From Adiantum capillus-veneris (lineage: Eukaryota > Streptophyta > Polypodiopsida > Polypodiales > Pteridaceae), in NCBI GenBank assembly GCA_014529385.2, contig CM043942.1:1400501-1464500 (forward strand): 64,000 nt of DNA, written 5' to 3'. The notes beneath the pieces are model-generated. The model was not told the origin of the DNA, made no database searches, and saw only the letters and a program-made list of their open reading frames with translations. This document shows positions 1-11,402 of the stretch, in pieces. The translations under genes were made by a program, and so were the position numbers. Every line of letters starts with the position of its first letter. Positions within the stretch are counted from its first letter, which is position 1.

Positions 1-905
1 AAAGACCAAACGTAGTGCAAACTGTGGTCTTTACAATGTCTTGATCAACTATCCTTATTTGATGGTAGCCACTTTTTAGGTCAATCCTACTGAAGTAGGT
101 GGACCCTTGTCGCTTATCAAATAGGTCTTCTATCCATGGAATGGGAAACCTATTTTTGATAGCGATCCTATTTAGTGCTCTATAGTCGACACATATTCAA
201 TATGTGACGTCTTTGTTTTGCACTAATAGCATAGGTAAGAAAAATGGAGATGAGCTAGGCCTAACCATGCCCTTCTCAACTAACTCATGCGCTTGCCCCA
301 TAATCTCCTCTTGTTGAGCTCGAGAAACTCTATAAGGAGGTTTACTAGGCGGTGAACTTCCTGGAGGAAGTTCAATTGCATGGTCATCATTGCCTCATTT
401 AGGAGGTAGCTCACAAGGGATGTCGTCAATAAAGACATCTTGAAACCCCTTTGAGAAAATTGGATAACTCTAATTCCTTGTGTCTGTTTATATTTTCTTG
501 CTAAAGCATTAGGTTCATTTTGAGAATCTTTAACAAAAATCATGTACATGGAAATACATCTCTCTATTGACTTATTGGAAATCTTGCGTATGTACAATGG
601 GTATGGTGTTACCCATTTTCTTAGCATATATGTACATAACTTTTTCCCTGAACCTAAAATAGATTTTCCTTTCAGGGAATTTAACATTGGTAGCCATGCG
701 ATCAAACCATGCTGCCCCTAGGATTACATCCTCATTCTTGAGACGAGAGATAAAGAAGTCCTCCTTGTCCAAAGAGCTTTGGACATGGAGCCTCAATTTC
801 CCAATGAAGGGAGTGACTGAAGCTTCTTGCCCCTTAAATGCACCATCTGCGGGTAGGACATCTCCTATCTCATAGGCTTGGATGCCTAGCTTGGTGGCCA
901 ACTCT
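1..905 (-). pseudogene. Ty3/gypsy copy A: protease end and N-terminal reverse transcriptase, cut by window edge
   Basis: This is the start of a gypsy pol region read on the minus strand. From about 901 down the frame reads an aspartic-protease tail (MATKLGIQAYEIGDVLPADGAF), then the linker VILGAAWFDRMATNVKFPERKIYF, then the RT entry leading to the fingers/palm. It is nearly identical to copy B at 13722-14552, which supplies the frame. Frameshifts split it near 570-600 and 430-440, so it is not translatable as it stands. The rest of RT, RNase H and integrase lies off the left edge. High confidence in family, since both copies carry the same gag-protease-RT order. Confidence 0.85.
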
Positions 906-2494
906 GTGGATATGAAATTATGAGTAGAACTAGGGTCAAAGAGAATAAAAGCATCATGTTCTCTTACCTTTCCCCAAGAATGGCATAGAGGAGATCCTTT
1001 GTGATGAGTTTCCTCCTCTTCGATTTCGACAAAGGTAGCTCTAGGAGGTTCATGGCAGGTGTTCTTTTGGGGACAAGCACGGTACGCATGCCCTTCCTTG
1101 CTGCACTTGAAACAACCTTTATCCTTGCGATAACTCTCAAGCTCTTCAGGAGAGAGTTTGTTTTTGCCTTTGTAAACTCCCTTTTGCTTAGCTTTGTTGG
1201 AATTGCCCTTAGGAGACTTTTGGACATTGGAACCCTAGTTTTCCGTGGGCATAGAATTTCTTTTAGCCCCTATTTGGAAATTGATTCGAGAAGCCACCAT
1301 AGTATGGGAGTTGACATACTCCGCCATTTCTTTCGTTAAGCCCAAACAAAATTGTTGCTTTTTCTCTCCAAAATCCATCTTTTAGAAGACAGTGGCTTTG
1401 AGATGTAAGTCCCAAAACTTTTCTACATATTTGTGAATGGATTTGTAGGGGGAGAGCTTTAAGCTTCACCATTCAGTGATTACTTTGTCTTTGGCATCAC
1501 TGGCCAAAAATGGCTTCATAATGGAAGCTCTTAAACCTTTACATGTTCATGGAGCTTCACCGTTGGCCCATAGGCTACACCACCATTGCCTGACAGACTT
1601 TTGAAAGTGCATAGCTACATGGCATAGCTTAGAGGACTCCGTGAATCCCTCATCTCCAAACATCACATTCAATTGTTGGATAAAGGCCAAGACTTTGTCC
1701 GTAGGACCAAAGGTGCCATTGTAGGTAAGGAAAGAGATGCTCTTTCCTCCCTCTTTGAACTTCTTGAGCTTGGACGACCTCTTCCATGCACCATGGGATT
1801 TACTATGGCCTCTTCTTTTTTATGGTTCAAAAGTTGCACATTCACTTTCTTCAGAAGATGAAGAATTTGAGGAAGATGGAGAAGCGGGTGACCTCTTTCT
1901 CACCTTTTCCTTGCCTTGATCTTCTTTGTCTTCATCATCACTTTTATATGAGGAAGAGGATGAAGAAGATGGAAAAGACGGTGTCCTCTTTCTCGTCTTT
2001 TTCTTCTCTTGCTTTTTGTCATCCCTCTTTGAATTATGGTGTGGAGATCTTCTTCATTTTTGAGGTGATGGAGAGCGTTTAGCCCACCATCTTCGTGGAG
2101 CCATCTCCGTGGAGGTGGCAGGAGACTAACTTCTTTCTCGTTCCTTTGGTGGAGACCCTTGAGTTCTCCTTTGAGAAGGAGAAGCGTCATCAAGAAGAAA
2201 ATTTTTGAGCCCTTCGTATGGATCCTCTTCTTCTTCCCGAATCGGAGAGAGGCATCTTTTGGGAGTCTGAGAAGGAGGCTTCCTAGGTACTCTCTTCTCA
2301 TGGTGGGGAGCTTGGAGAATCCCATGATCACAAAGCTTCCATTGCACTTCACTTTGGAGGGATGGATTGCCCGTGGCTTGCCGAAGCCTAGAAGCAAGGT
2401 AGTTAGCAAGCATAGGGGCATCATTAGTAGTCTGCTCATTAGAAAAATCAAAGTTATCAACGTTAATTTCACTCTCTTTACTATTATCAGCCAT
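906..2494 (-). pseudogene. Ty3/gypsy copy A gag (with zinc knuckle and protease start), decayed
   Basis: The gag start is MADNSKESEINVDNFDF at 2494, open for 122 codons to 2126. It is followed by a Ser/Arg/Lys-rich stretch, then in shifting frames a gag core (LNVMFGDEGFTESSKLCH, VRQWWCSLWANGE). A CCHC zinc knuckle, CFKCSKEGHAYRAC, lies near 1075-1115. The protease active-site motif DPSSTHNFIS follows near 920-945. Several frameshifts and stops make this non-functional. The order gag, knuckle, protease, RT is that of chromodomain-bearing gypsy elements, and a chromodomain is present in copy B. Confidence 0.8.
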
Positions 2495-2777
2495 TCTAAC
2501 AACTTTTAGGTGTGAAATTTTTTAGGTGTACTTTGCTACTTCAAGCCCTAGTTTCTACTCCTCGTTACCTCTTTAGAACAGGCACTCTAGCTACAGTACC
2601 CGTGGCTTGAATACCTTTAATTGCAAGGAATAGAAGAGAGGGTCGTTCAACACCAAAACAACACCGGATCATGTCAAGCTTCTAATAGCTCTACTTATTC
2701 GAATGCAATTAATAATACCAACCATTTATAGCTAGCTTGAGGACCTCCCTTCTTGAGCAAGAAAAGGGAAACCTTGT

Positions 2778-2789
2778 GCTCTAATACCA
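2778..2789 (-). other. Primer-binding site of gypsy copy A
   Basis: On the minus strand this reads TGGTATTAGAGC. It differs by one base from the complement of the initiator methionine tRNA 3' end (TGGTATCAGAGC) and lies one base inside the LTR boundary at 2791. It fixes the end of the LTR and the orientation of copy A. Confidence 0.8.
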
Positions 2790-2790
2790 A

Positions 2791-4303
2791 TGTAACATTT
2801 AATGGCCTAGTAACTTGTGTGTAGCGGAAAATAGCATGAACATAGTGAGCATTTCATTAGACTATATCCCTAATGAGACTAACAAGAGTGCTTGGGTGGA
2901 GAGAGCAACAAAAAGTATAAAACCTAGTTAGATAGCATGAACAACACTTCAAAAGAGAGATAAATTAAGCTATTGACAATAGTTGAGGACCGAATTTACA
3001 TGGAGCTGGTCCCCCCTCCAAAAGGCTTTGTATTATGGTTTCTCCCATCAAGAGAGACATTTTACATTACAACTCTTTGTGTTCCTTCAATACTATCTAG
3101 TGCAATGAAGATGGAAACTTCAAGCACTAAGCAAAAAGCTTATAAAACACAACATCAATTCCCTCACAGTCTCTGACCCAAGACCTCACACACCTTTAAA
3201 GATGGTGAGAGCTAGCGGGGTATGAGAGTAGATTGAGAGGAAGGAGTAGTCTTACAAGAAAGATGTACATCTCCTCACATAATCACTCATATTAGCATAT
3301 ATTAGCTTAGTAGTTAGGATGGTAGAGGAGATGAGCATGCATTTAAGCTTGGCTCTTGGTTGGATTTGCATCACAAAGCCAAGAGTTGTTGGTGTAGGCC
3401 TCCCTTCTCACAAGCTTGAGAAGGAGAGAGAGAGAGAGAGAGTCTTATTACTCCACAACTAGACTAGTGTGAGTGTGTATGCAAAAGTGCCTTGAGAAAA
3501 TCAGTCCCCCTCTCTCTCTCTTGGTTGACCCCTCTTGATATTTGCTCATGCTGAATCACTATTGAACCTCTCTAGGCTTAGTCAATGGAATTTCAAAAGC
3601 ATAAGTGATAGCCTTTTGACATGTGTCCCCATTTCCCCTTTGTGAAAGACTTAGGTAATTAATTAATGCAACTAAATTCTCATTGGACCCCTTTGTCTCC
3701 TGGCTGATAGGACAATAATCTTCTAGAGATCTTAATTCCTATTGGTTCTCTTATTAAGTGTTTCGAAGTTAATTAAACTATATTTAATCTAGTCTAATTC
3801 TCATTGGTCCACCTCCATGACCATCCAATAGGATTTGAGTACACCTTGTGGGCATCTGGGCTAGTGAGATCACATGTGTCCCTCTTTCCCTTTGTGTAAA
3901 GGAAGGTTGTGAGTGTGTGTGTGTGTGTTTCACTCTCATCCCCTAATTCTAGGGCTCTCCCCCTCCTATGTAGGGATTATGAAGACTTTTTTTTACACAC
4001 ACTAAGCATCCAATTTTCCTAGTGTTTGACCTTTGGACACAACCTTTGAATTTTGGAACATTAGCATTTTGGGAGTCTTAATGGGATGAACCTTAGGGTC
4101 TTTTAAATCCATTGTTGCACATTTCTCTTTTGCAGATGGACTTCCCTTTGGATCCCTATTTTCCCTCCTTTGGATAACTACTGTGGCCGGTCTGCTAGCT
4201 TAACCAATATTCTAGGTTTTACGCCCCTGGCACTTCTCCATACTAAATCATCAGTTTAACATTAGAAAATCATTTAGGAGAATTAGATATTAATATTATG
4301 ACA
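2791..4303 (-). repeat. Gypsy LTR shared by copies A and B
   Basis: Plus-strand start TGTAACATTT follows the copy A primer site directly. The other end is put at ...TATTATGACA, next to a purine tract (minus-strand AAGAGAGAGGTAA) that would be the copy B polypurine tract. Length is about 1.5 kb. Positions 3052-3870 match 22256-23136, the remnant of the opposite LTR of copy B. It holds a short GA run at 3421-3442. The 2791 end is firm; the 4303 end is inferred from the purine tract and the CA dinucleotide. Confidence 0.65.
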
Positions 4304-4316
4304 TTACCTCTCTCTT
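4304..4316 (-). other. Probable polypurine tract of gypsy copy B
   Basis: Minus-strand AAGAGAGAGGTAA lies immediately before the inferred LTR start TGTCATAATA. Between it and the chromodomain stop at 4661 (4317-4660) there is no coding sequence, as expected for a gypsy 3' leader. Confidence 0.5.
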
Positions 4317-4660
4317 GAAATCATAGTCGTCCTTGACTATGGGGTGGGTAGAGAAGATAAAGCATATTCATTAGTCCTTTTTCTAGCGGGTAGAGGATCC
4401 CTATGTTACCCTACGACATCGTTCCAGAATGGATGACTAGTCCATTTTGTGCTTGAGAACCTAAGCTGTTGTAAGTATGTCAACACCTTATTCCTATTAG
4501 TCTTCCATAGTAGAGTGACAAGCTCTACTTGGTGTTCGGGAAATGTAGTCTCCGCAAACTTGATCTAAGCATGCATACTACTTCAATTTTGTGCACAATA
4601 AAGAAAAAGAGAGTCTTATAAGACAATAACTTTGTTCGTTTAAAACATTTTTACATTTTC

Positions 4661-5417
4661 TTACTCTAGGGAAGCATTGTAAGCATTGACAAGGTTTAGG
4701 TTATCCTTTAATTGTATGCCTTGCATCCATCTAGTATCTTCAAAAGGATAATTCTTAAACTTAATAAGACATCGTCGGATAGTCTTACCGCCTCTTAGTA
4801 CCTTGTCTACATGCTGGAGAATGGACTCGGGTTGTAGTACCTCTTCTTGGTCCTCAATCTCTGGTGGGTCTTCAATAGTTGGTTCTTGAGGTGGATCTCC
4901 TTTGTAAAGCTTTTTTAGGCTCACATGGAAGGCATTGTGTATGAGCCAATGGCTGGGAAACTTGAGCTGATAGGCCATGTCTTTGATTGGCCTAAGAATC
5001 TGGAAGGGACCATAGTACCTTTTTGCTAACTTAGCATAGTACTTTTGGTGTCTCGTAGGATTCTTGCCCGTCCTATTCCTTAATTGAGCCTTGGGAAATT
5101 TAAGTAAGACCCAATCATTTTCTTTAAAGTCTTGGGCTCTTCTGTGCTTATCAGCAGCAGCCTTTTGCCTTTGCTGTGAGATATAGATATCATCCTTAAT
5201 CTTTTGGAAAGATTCTTGTAGGTCTCGGCTAAACTCATCTACAAACAAGATCTTCCCGTGTACCTTAAGTAGTAGGGAACTTTTTTATCTTCCCTCAATT
5301 ACCTCAAAAGGTGCTTTTCCCGTGGAATTATTAAAATATTATTGTAGGCATACTCCACTAAGGGTAAGTACTTATCCCATTGGGACCTTTGATCTACTTC
5401 CGTTATATAGGCTTTTA
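4661..5417 (-). pseudogene. Gypsy copy B integrase C-terminus and chromodomain
   Basis: Read on the minus strand from 5417, the piece starts AYITEVDQRSQWDKYLPLVEYAYNN, the end of the integrase core. After a frame disturbance around 5250-5300 it continues FVDEFSRDLQESFQKIKDD, the GPF/Y-type module (RYYGPFQILRPI), the HNAFHVSLKKLYKG motif, and a chromodomain-like tail (ILQHVDKVLRGGKTIRRCLIKFKNYPFEDTRWM) ending at 4661. In this family the chromodomain guides integration to chromatin. The first residues would join to the core that ends at 12152. Confidence 0.85.
5413..5417. other. Target-site duplication TTTTA of CACTA-1 (partner 12152-12156)
   Basis: TTTTA precedes the first CACTACAAGAGG and follows the terminal CCTCTTGTAGTG. 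Only a 5-bp match fits: duplications of 1 to 4 bp do not match at these terminal positions. Deleting one TTTTA with the element restores the gypsy integrase frame. Confidence 0.75.
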
Positions 5418-5445
5418 CACTACAAGAGGTTATGTGCTCTTGTGA

Positions 5446-5700
5446 CGCTCTTAGCGACGGAAATACACTGGGTTTTTATAACCCCCGGCGTCGCTATAAG
5501 CGTCGCTAAAAGCGTCGCTACGAGAGCGTCGCTATATGCGTCGCTATAAGCGTCGCTATAGACGTCGCTATAGACGTCGCTATATAGCGACGTCTATAGC
5601 GACGTCTATAGCGACAGTTATAGCGACGCTCTCACAGAAGAGTATAGCGACGCATATAGCGACGCTACAGAGCCATAAATAGCGACGCATATAGCGACGC
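5446..5700. repeat. Left subterminal repeat array of CACTA-1
   Basis: About 18 copies of the GCGTCGCTAT core run first in one direction and then in the other. Positions 5552-5615 form a 64-bp perfect palindrome centred on TATATA. Family knowledge: CACTA subterminal 12-mers bind the TNPA-type protein and hold the ends together. That the ORF2 protein does so here is inference. Confidence 0.88.
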
Positions 5701-6064
5701 CTGAGAGAATATTTTTTTGGTGGCAGGGCATTGAATGCCTGCCACCCATCAACCATATTGTACTTGATTCACTTTTTAAAAAAAGTGCAAAGGTAAATAA
5801 TAGACCCAAAATAGTCACCCACAAGACGCATTGTTTGCAAAATTGACAATTGTACACATCATAGACAAACTGAATTGATTGGCAAATGTAATAATGACAA
5901 TTGTACAACATCATAGGCATAAAGAATTGATTGGCAAAAGGAATTGCGGTGACAAATGTAATAATATACATGGTTCAAAAAGACGTATAAAATCCGTCTC
6001 ATGATACATAAGCTATGAGAAACCCTAAACTAATGCTATCTAGCTACGGCTAAACTGACGTCGT
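5701..6064. other. CACTA-1 3' flank of ORF2, no gene seen
   Basis: This AT-rich stretch lies between the left subterminal array and the ORF2 stop codon at 6065. It holds a repeated phrase (acaattgtacaacatcatag / acaattgtacacatcataga) at about 5848-5912. It would be ORF2 3' UTR. No open frame with family resemblance is visible. Confidence 0.5.
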
Positions 6065-7306
6065 CTAATCAGACGTCTCATCGCGTCCAAGCGGCGTATC
6101 TGTCGGATTCTGCAAAAAAAGACAATAAGACAGTTTTCAGTAAGTATAAACATATAACGACATTTATAAAACAATACAAAAAATAAAAAAGAGTAAACCC
6201 TAATACTAACCATGCCGCTGCGAGAACTGAGAATGTCCATCAGGGCGTTTAAGCCCTTCCTGCCTGCGTACTCGCGCTCGTACGGTGTGGGATCACGTCC
6301 TGTCATCGACCACTGTCAAAACATACAAAGATTTCATTATGTTAGAACTAAAAAACTCATAAACCCTAAACTATCGAACATGCATAAAGAGCAATGTGAA
6401 AAGACTTACAAAATCGGCCTCAAATGATGCCCATCCACCGCTCCCCAAGTGGTGCGAGCTCCCTGCCTCTACTCGCGCTCTGGCTGCATCCTTTTGTTGC
6501 TTCCACTTGTCGGGATTCTCGCGCGCTGCTTTCTTCGCATTCTTCCAATCTTCTTTGGCCAGCCAATCTGGCCTATTCCACCCATTCTTGATTGCTTTTT
6601 GCACTTCGGAACGCTTGTGTTTGCAGTATTCGCGCATTCGAATCTTCATCAGGTCTTCATTGAAGTGCTGATCCCGTGTTGGAACGGGAAACTCATCATG
6701 AAGTATGCTGATGACTCTGTTTTTTAAATCACTTGGTACTTCACTCCATTTGTTTAGTATATAGTGTCTAAACAGCTGAGAGCAAAGACCACGCATGCGC
6801 GAGATCACCTTCTTGCCGTCATCATCCATGATGATGCCGCCGCTGATGTCGACGGAGTAAGGCAAGCCCTCTGGCCGGTGACGCGTGAACCTGGGTGTCC
6901 CGGCAGGGGTCTCTAGCGGCGTGTCGATGGGGGTACGGACGTCAGGTGTCTCCACCGGCGTCTGGGCCCCGAAGCGAGGAGTGTCGAGTGGGGTGGCTCC
7001 TGGCGGAGTAGGTAGAGGTGTGTAGCTTCTAGGAACAGTCAGCCGTGCAAAACCTGGCGTAGACGGCGATGCTGTGGCTGGTGTGGGGGCGGGCAAAGAA
7101 GGGGAGGGTAAAGAGCCTCGTCGAACACGAGGCGGTGTGGAGGCATCGGTGGCGGAATCCCCACAACAACCGCCACCGCCACCACTAGAGCGCCGGTGTC
7201 TAGAAGAGTGTGACGCTCGTCTCATCGACGCCGAAGCTTCGGAGCGCGCCGAATGCTCCGAAAGAGAGGGAGATGCGGATGGTGTAGGAACGCGCCAGAG
7301 CCACAT
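6065..7306 (-). CDS. CACTA-1 ORF2: Transposase_24-like accessory protein, 3 exons, 347 aa
   Basis: Exons 7306-6410, 6312-6211 and 6109-6065 join in frame (299 + 34 + 14 codons) using GT-AG introns (GTAAGT and GTTAGT donors; ACAG and GCAG acceptors), ending GMNPTDTPLGRDETSD. The first 60 residues are Ser/Arg-rich with a poly-Gly run. Residues 75-145 are a Thr/Pro repeat zone (TPLDTP, TPVETP). Residues 150-300 match the plant En/Spm accessory domain (RGLCSQLFRHYILNKWSEVP, WNRPDWLAKEDWKNAKKAARENPDKWKQ). Family role: TNPA-like DNA binding at the subterminal repeats. The ATG at 7306 follows an in-frame stop. Alternatively this is a downstream exon set of the TNP2 transcript, because TNP2 has an unused GTAAGT donor just upstream. 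Confidence 0.75.
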
Positions 7307-7360
7307 AACTTACATGAGAGCTTTCAAGCACATAACTTGTAAAAGGGGGATGTTAACTAT

Positions 7361-10300
7361 TTATATACTTACTTGTTCACAATGCTCGGGTAGTACGAAA
7401 GTGTCTCTTAGGTCAGTCCATTTCTTAGTAGAATCCACCTCAAGAAAACCAGACTCTCCTCTACGCACAGTAGCGTTTCGACCCTCCATGATTATCTTGA
7501 ACCATTGCACGTCGAACAAGTCGACAAAAAATCCTCTGTAATCGATCCTCAAAATCTCTTGCAGCGTGCCGAAGTAAGTGAGTTCCGCCACCACGGGATC
7601 TGCATCAGAGGAACGTCGTCGACTAGACTGTTCAAATTTTGCCATGATTCCACAATCTTGAGTAAAACGCTTTTTGTCGATTCGTTCCACCCTAAAATGT
7701 CGACCTTTACACCATGCTGCTGTGTATGACTTATACTACAACGAACAAAGATTATGAGTGGCCGTTCAAACGTTTATAAATAAAGTCACTTGCTAGTCGT
7801 ACATTGCAAACTTACCTTGGTCGCGCAACCCCGAGAGTACTCCCACTCTTCTTCAGTCACTTCGTCACCGCATTGTTGTGCGCTTTTCAATTGGTTGTGC
7901 AACCATCTTAAGCTCATGAAGGTTGGTAGGCTCTCCAGAACCGCTGGATAGTGCATCGGTGGTCGTCTTCCCCGTCTCCACTCGATTCGTGCCCTTTGTC
8001 GCTCTTGCTTTGCATCCTCATATTGTGAAATCCACTTTTGCATCACTGGATTGTGAAGCATGCAAAATCTGTTGATTTTAGCCTCTAGATCTTCCGTCAT
8101 CTTCTTCTCAACACCGAGATTGCACATGACAATCCCAGATATGCGCTCATCATCTATGGTTCGCCATAGCGTGTCCCGGGATTTATCAAATCCGTCTAAC
8201 CACTCTCCAATGTACACTAGGGACTCTGATACCAACCAACCTTCTGCCATGCTACCCTCCGGACGTGCCTTTTGACGCACATATCCCTTAAGCGTTTTCA
8301 TGAAACGCTCTAAGAAGAACATCCATCTGGAATGAACTGTGCCAGCTATTTCCACCTCATCAACTATGTGAATAAGAAGATGCACTGTTCGGAGCGAGTG
8401 CATTACGCCAGTGGGGGTCCGCAAAGATCGAATGGCCTCTTTTACTTTGCGTTCTTGGGCTCCTGTGAAAATCCATGGTGCTTTAGGAAGTTTTATCGAT
8501 CCATCAGACGCTGTTTGCGGCCAATATTGCTCCATACGATCCACATTTCTAAGGTCAACTCTGGCTCCCAAAGTATCTTTCTTGCCGGTCAAATGGTCCC
8601 ATAGTAGATTACCCACATTCTTGAATATGTGCATTGAATCGAGCAAGTGATTGATCACGAGTCGAGGCCAGTATGGTAACTCGTACCATAGAGATAGTCT
8701 CTTCATCCCTGGAGGCAATCCGTCATCGCACATCTCCTTCTGCTCTAACCATGCTTGTGCAGACATCCTTGGTGGCTCTCTTCCCAAAAAGCCGTCGCGT
8801 AACACATGATTCTCCGGAAGATACGCTTGATGACCTTCGTAGATTTGCTTCTTCAGTGAGGGTGCCCTACGTGCATTCAGTCTAGGTCCACATGTGACAC
8901 ATGCTCTGTATCCGCTTGTTTGAAGCCCTGCATGTATACACATGATAATAGATCAACTATGGGGAAAAACCAGATTTACAGTGTCTGAGAGAGGAGTGTC
9001 AATAGATCACCTGAGCATTCTGTTAGCCCGGGATAGTCATGCATGGTCCACATTAGAATACCTCTGATCAAAGCATTCCGTCGTCCTGTGTGTCGGCTCA
9101 TATCCACCACCTCTATGCCAATCCACAATTGTTGTAGCTCTTCCAATAGTGGACGAAGATACACATCCATATTCCCCACTTTATATCGCCCTGGCACAAT
9201 CAAGCTTAGCCATAGGTGCCCCTTCTTCGTAGTCAACCACGGGGGAATGTTGTAGTTGACGATGGCAACGGGCCATACACTGTAAGATGTTGATCTTTGA
9301 CCAAATGGATTTACGCCATCCATAGCCAGGCCTAAGCGCAAATTTCGAGCTTCCCTGGCAAAATCCGACCATGTTCCATCTATATGTTTCCAGGCTGCGC
9401 AATCTGCAGGAATTCGTAGCACACCATCCGAAGATTTATTCTCCTCATGCCATGATGCTAGGGCGGCCATGGACTTACATTCGAAGAAATGCTTGATGCG
9501 AGGAAGCAAAGGAAAATGTCGCAAAACCTTTTGTGGAATTTTTGTCCCGTGGAGATCTACTCGATATCTTTCGGAATCACATTTCGGACACTTCTCCATG
9601 TCTGTGTATTCCCCTCTGAAAAGAATGCAGTCATTAGGACAAGCGTGGATAGAATTGTAATCCATCCCCAAGTGTCGCAAAATCTTTCTTGCTTCATCTC
9701 GGGAATCTGGCATCACATTGTCAGCTGGTAGAATGTGCTCTTTCAACAATCTACACAACATAAAAATATGATACAGTCGTGTAAAAATCTATCAGATCAT
9801 TATACACCATGAGTTCTATTAAAGTAAACTAATTGTAATAGATCACCTGAAAAGCGCTGTGACGCTAGTGTCACTCCATCCAAACTTTGCCTGCATGTTG
9901 AGAAGAACCAGGAGTGCTTTCAATCTAGACATACGTGCTCCATTATACAATGATGTATCGGCTTCACTTTTCATATCATCATAGATAAGCCTTTCTGAAT
10001 CCATGATCGTCTCGATCATTTCATCAATCTCGGGCTCAAACATTGCCTCGTTGGGAATGTGCTCTGCATGATCATCCCCCGAGCTGTCAGAGGCTACATC
10101 TTGTGGCCTCACATATGCTGCTTGACCAAAGCGCCTGCGAACACGTCTATTGGGTTGCAAGATTGCTGCTTGTTGGCCAGCGTCAGAGTCCGACGAGTTA
10201 TAATTGGCAACAACTCGATCTATAATAGATGGATCGAACTCGCCAAATTCACGAACGTGCTGCAAAGAAACACGTCTTGTCCGTCGCACAGCATGCTTGC

Positions 10301-10379
10301 ATTGATTACAAGGACATAAGACCCTCGTTGAGAGATAGGTGTTTCGGTTGGACGGTCCCACATCCTCGTCGCTACTCAT
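7361..10379 (-). CDS. CACTA-1 TNP2-like transposase, 4 exons, about 920 aa
   Basis: Exons 10379-9847, 9750-9011, 8927-7816 and 7735-7361 join with consistent phases (2, 1, 0) and GT-AG introns of 96, 83 and 80 bp. Domains in order: a transposase-associated Cys motif (LCPCNQCKH, residues 21-29); a zinc motif (ACPNDCILF...CPKC, about 215-240); the Transposase_21 core with AMDGVNPF near 325 and LLDSMHIFKNV near 500, holding conserved acidic residues; a DUF4218 end (HIVDEVEIAGTVHSRWMFFLERFMKTLKG); and a DUF4216-like C-terminus (YFGTLQEILRIDYRGFFVDLFDVQWFK, 820-880). The first half of DUF4218 (about 86 residues present in CACTA-2) is missing in frame near 8383. The frame ends HCEQVSI-stop, but GTAAGT at 7372-7367 could splice on. 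Role: cut-and-paste transposition in the nucleus. Confidence 0.88.
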
Positions 10380-10439
10380 AATGAGGATAAAAAACTTATA
10401 ACCTAGACAACAAATTTAATATTCTATTGGCATTCTTTG

Positions 10440-10441
10440 TC

Positions 10442-10476
<35 letters not shown>
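10440..10476. repeat. (TC)n microsatellite upstream of TNP2
   Basis: About 18 TC units lie 60 bp upstream of the transposase ATG. A pyrimidine tract in a plant 5' UTR/promoter is common. No function can be read from the sequence. Confidence 0.8.
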
Positions 10477-10477
<1 letters not shown>

Positions 10478-10650
10478 ACCTCACATTCTCTAGTCATGTC
10501 CAATCCCCGCACACCTCGGTCTAGAGGTGCACGGAGATCAGAACCACCGGGTTATAATCTCGTCTTTATTGGTCAATACCTATATTTGTGGGTACAAGAA
10601 ATCTAGACACCCACGTCTACATGATACTGCATGTAGTGGACAAAATCCCT
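10478..10650 (-). promoter_or_regulatory. Conserved upstream block shared with CACTA-2
   Basis: This stretch, upstream of the TNP2 start, matches 42360-42540 upstream of the CACTA-2 transposase (shared phrases ACACCTCGGT, ATCTCGTCTTTATTGGT, CCCTTTGCCTCTT). Flanking non-coding sequence does not match. Conservation in the same position of two diverged elements suggests promoter or 5' UTR function, by inference only. Confidence 0.55.
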
Positions 10651-10754
10651 TTGCCTCTTCTCTAGCTGTAGCACTTCACTTCATCTTAACATCTTTTCAC
10701 AGTAGATCTTTTCACTGTTCGTCTAACTCTAAACCCTAAACCGTAAGTAATTCT

Positions 10755-11160
10755 TGCGTGGACTCGATCTAACGTAAATAAGCGTAAATCTAAATAAACG
10801 TAAATCTAACTAAAAATAAAGCTAAATCTAATTTAACGTAAGTCTAATGACTAGAGGTTGTCTAGATGGTCATTGTGTCGGGGATGTAGTGACTCTTGCC
10901 GCCCTGAAGATCCACCTTCTTCCCTATCTTCTGAAGACATTTCACCAGTACTTTTGGATCGACGGAGCCCACTATGAGTGAAGGCAGCAATACCCTATAT
11001 TCCATTGAGGGCTTTCTTCACCCGCTTCATGCAGGCATCGCAGTCTATGGAGACCCGCATCTAATCTAATATAACATAAATCTAAATCTAGCTTAAATAA
11101 ATGTAAATCTAGTTAAAAATAAACCTAAATCTAATTTAATGTAAGTCTACATATAACCTA
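10755..11160. repeat. Degenerate (ACGTAAATCTA) repeats
   Basis: Two clusters (about 10755-10855 and 11055-11155) repeat variants of AACGTAAATCTAA with 10-12 bp spacing. Between them lies unique sequence without an ORF. This is non-coding interior of CACTA-1. Confidence 0.65.
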
Positions 11161-11402
11161 ATCTTTAACGTCTTTTAAAATAGTTTCCTACGACGTTATA
11201 ACTCTCTTCTTCCTGTGTGTGTGCGCGTGTGTGGATGTGTGTGCCAATAAAAAGAGATAAATGGTATAACCTTTCTATCACCCATGCCAACTATGATAGA
11301 TTGATTATGCCATTTCTCTCTTGAATAATAGGTCTTCAGTTCAACTCCTCGTCGGCTAGATCTTTAGGTCTTTTAATTTTAATTAGTTTCCTACGACGCT
11401 CC

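Noticed and set aside
5446-5700. CRISPR-like array
   Set aside because: The short 12-mers alternate in both orientations without spacers of constant length, and lie next to CACTA termini in a plant-type genome; this is a transposon subterminal array.
8060-9731. Plus-strand frames opposite the CACTA-1 transposase
   Set aside because: Shadows of a well-supported minus-strand gene with coherent splice sites.
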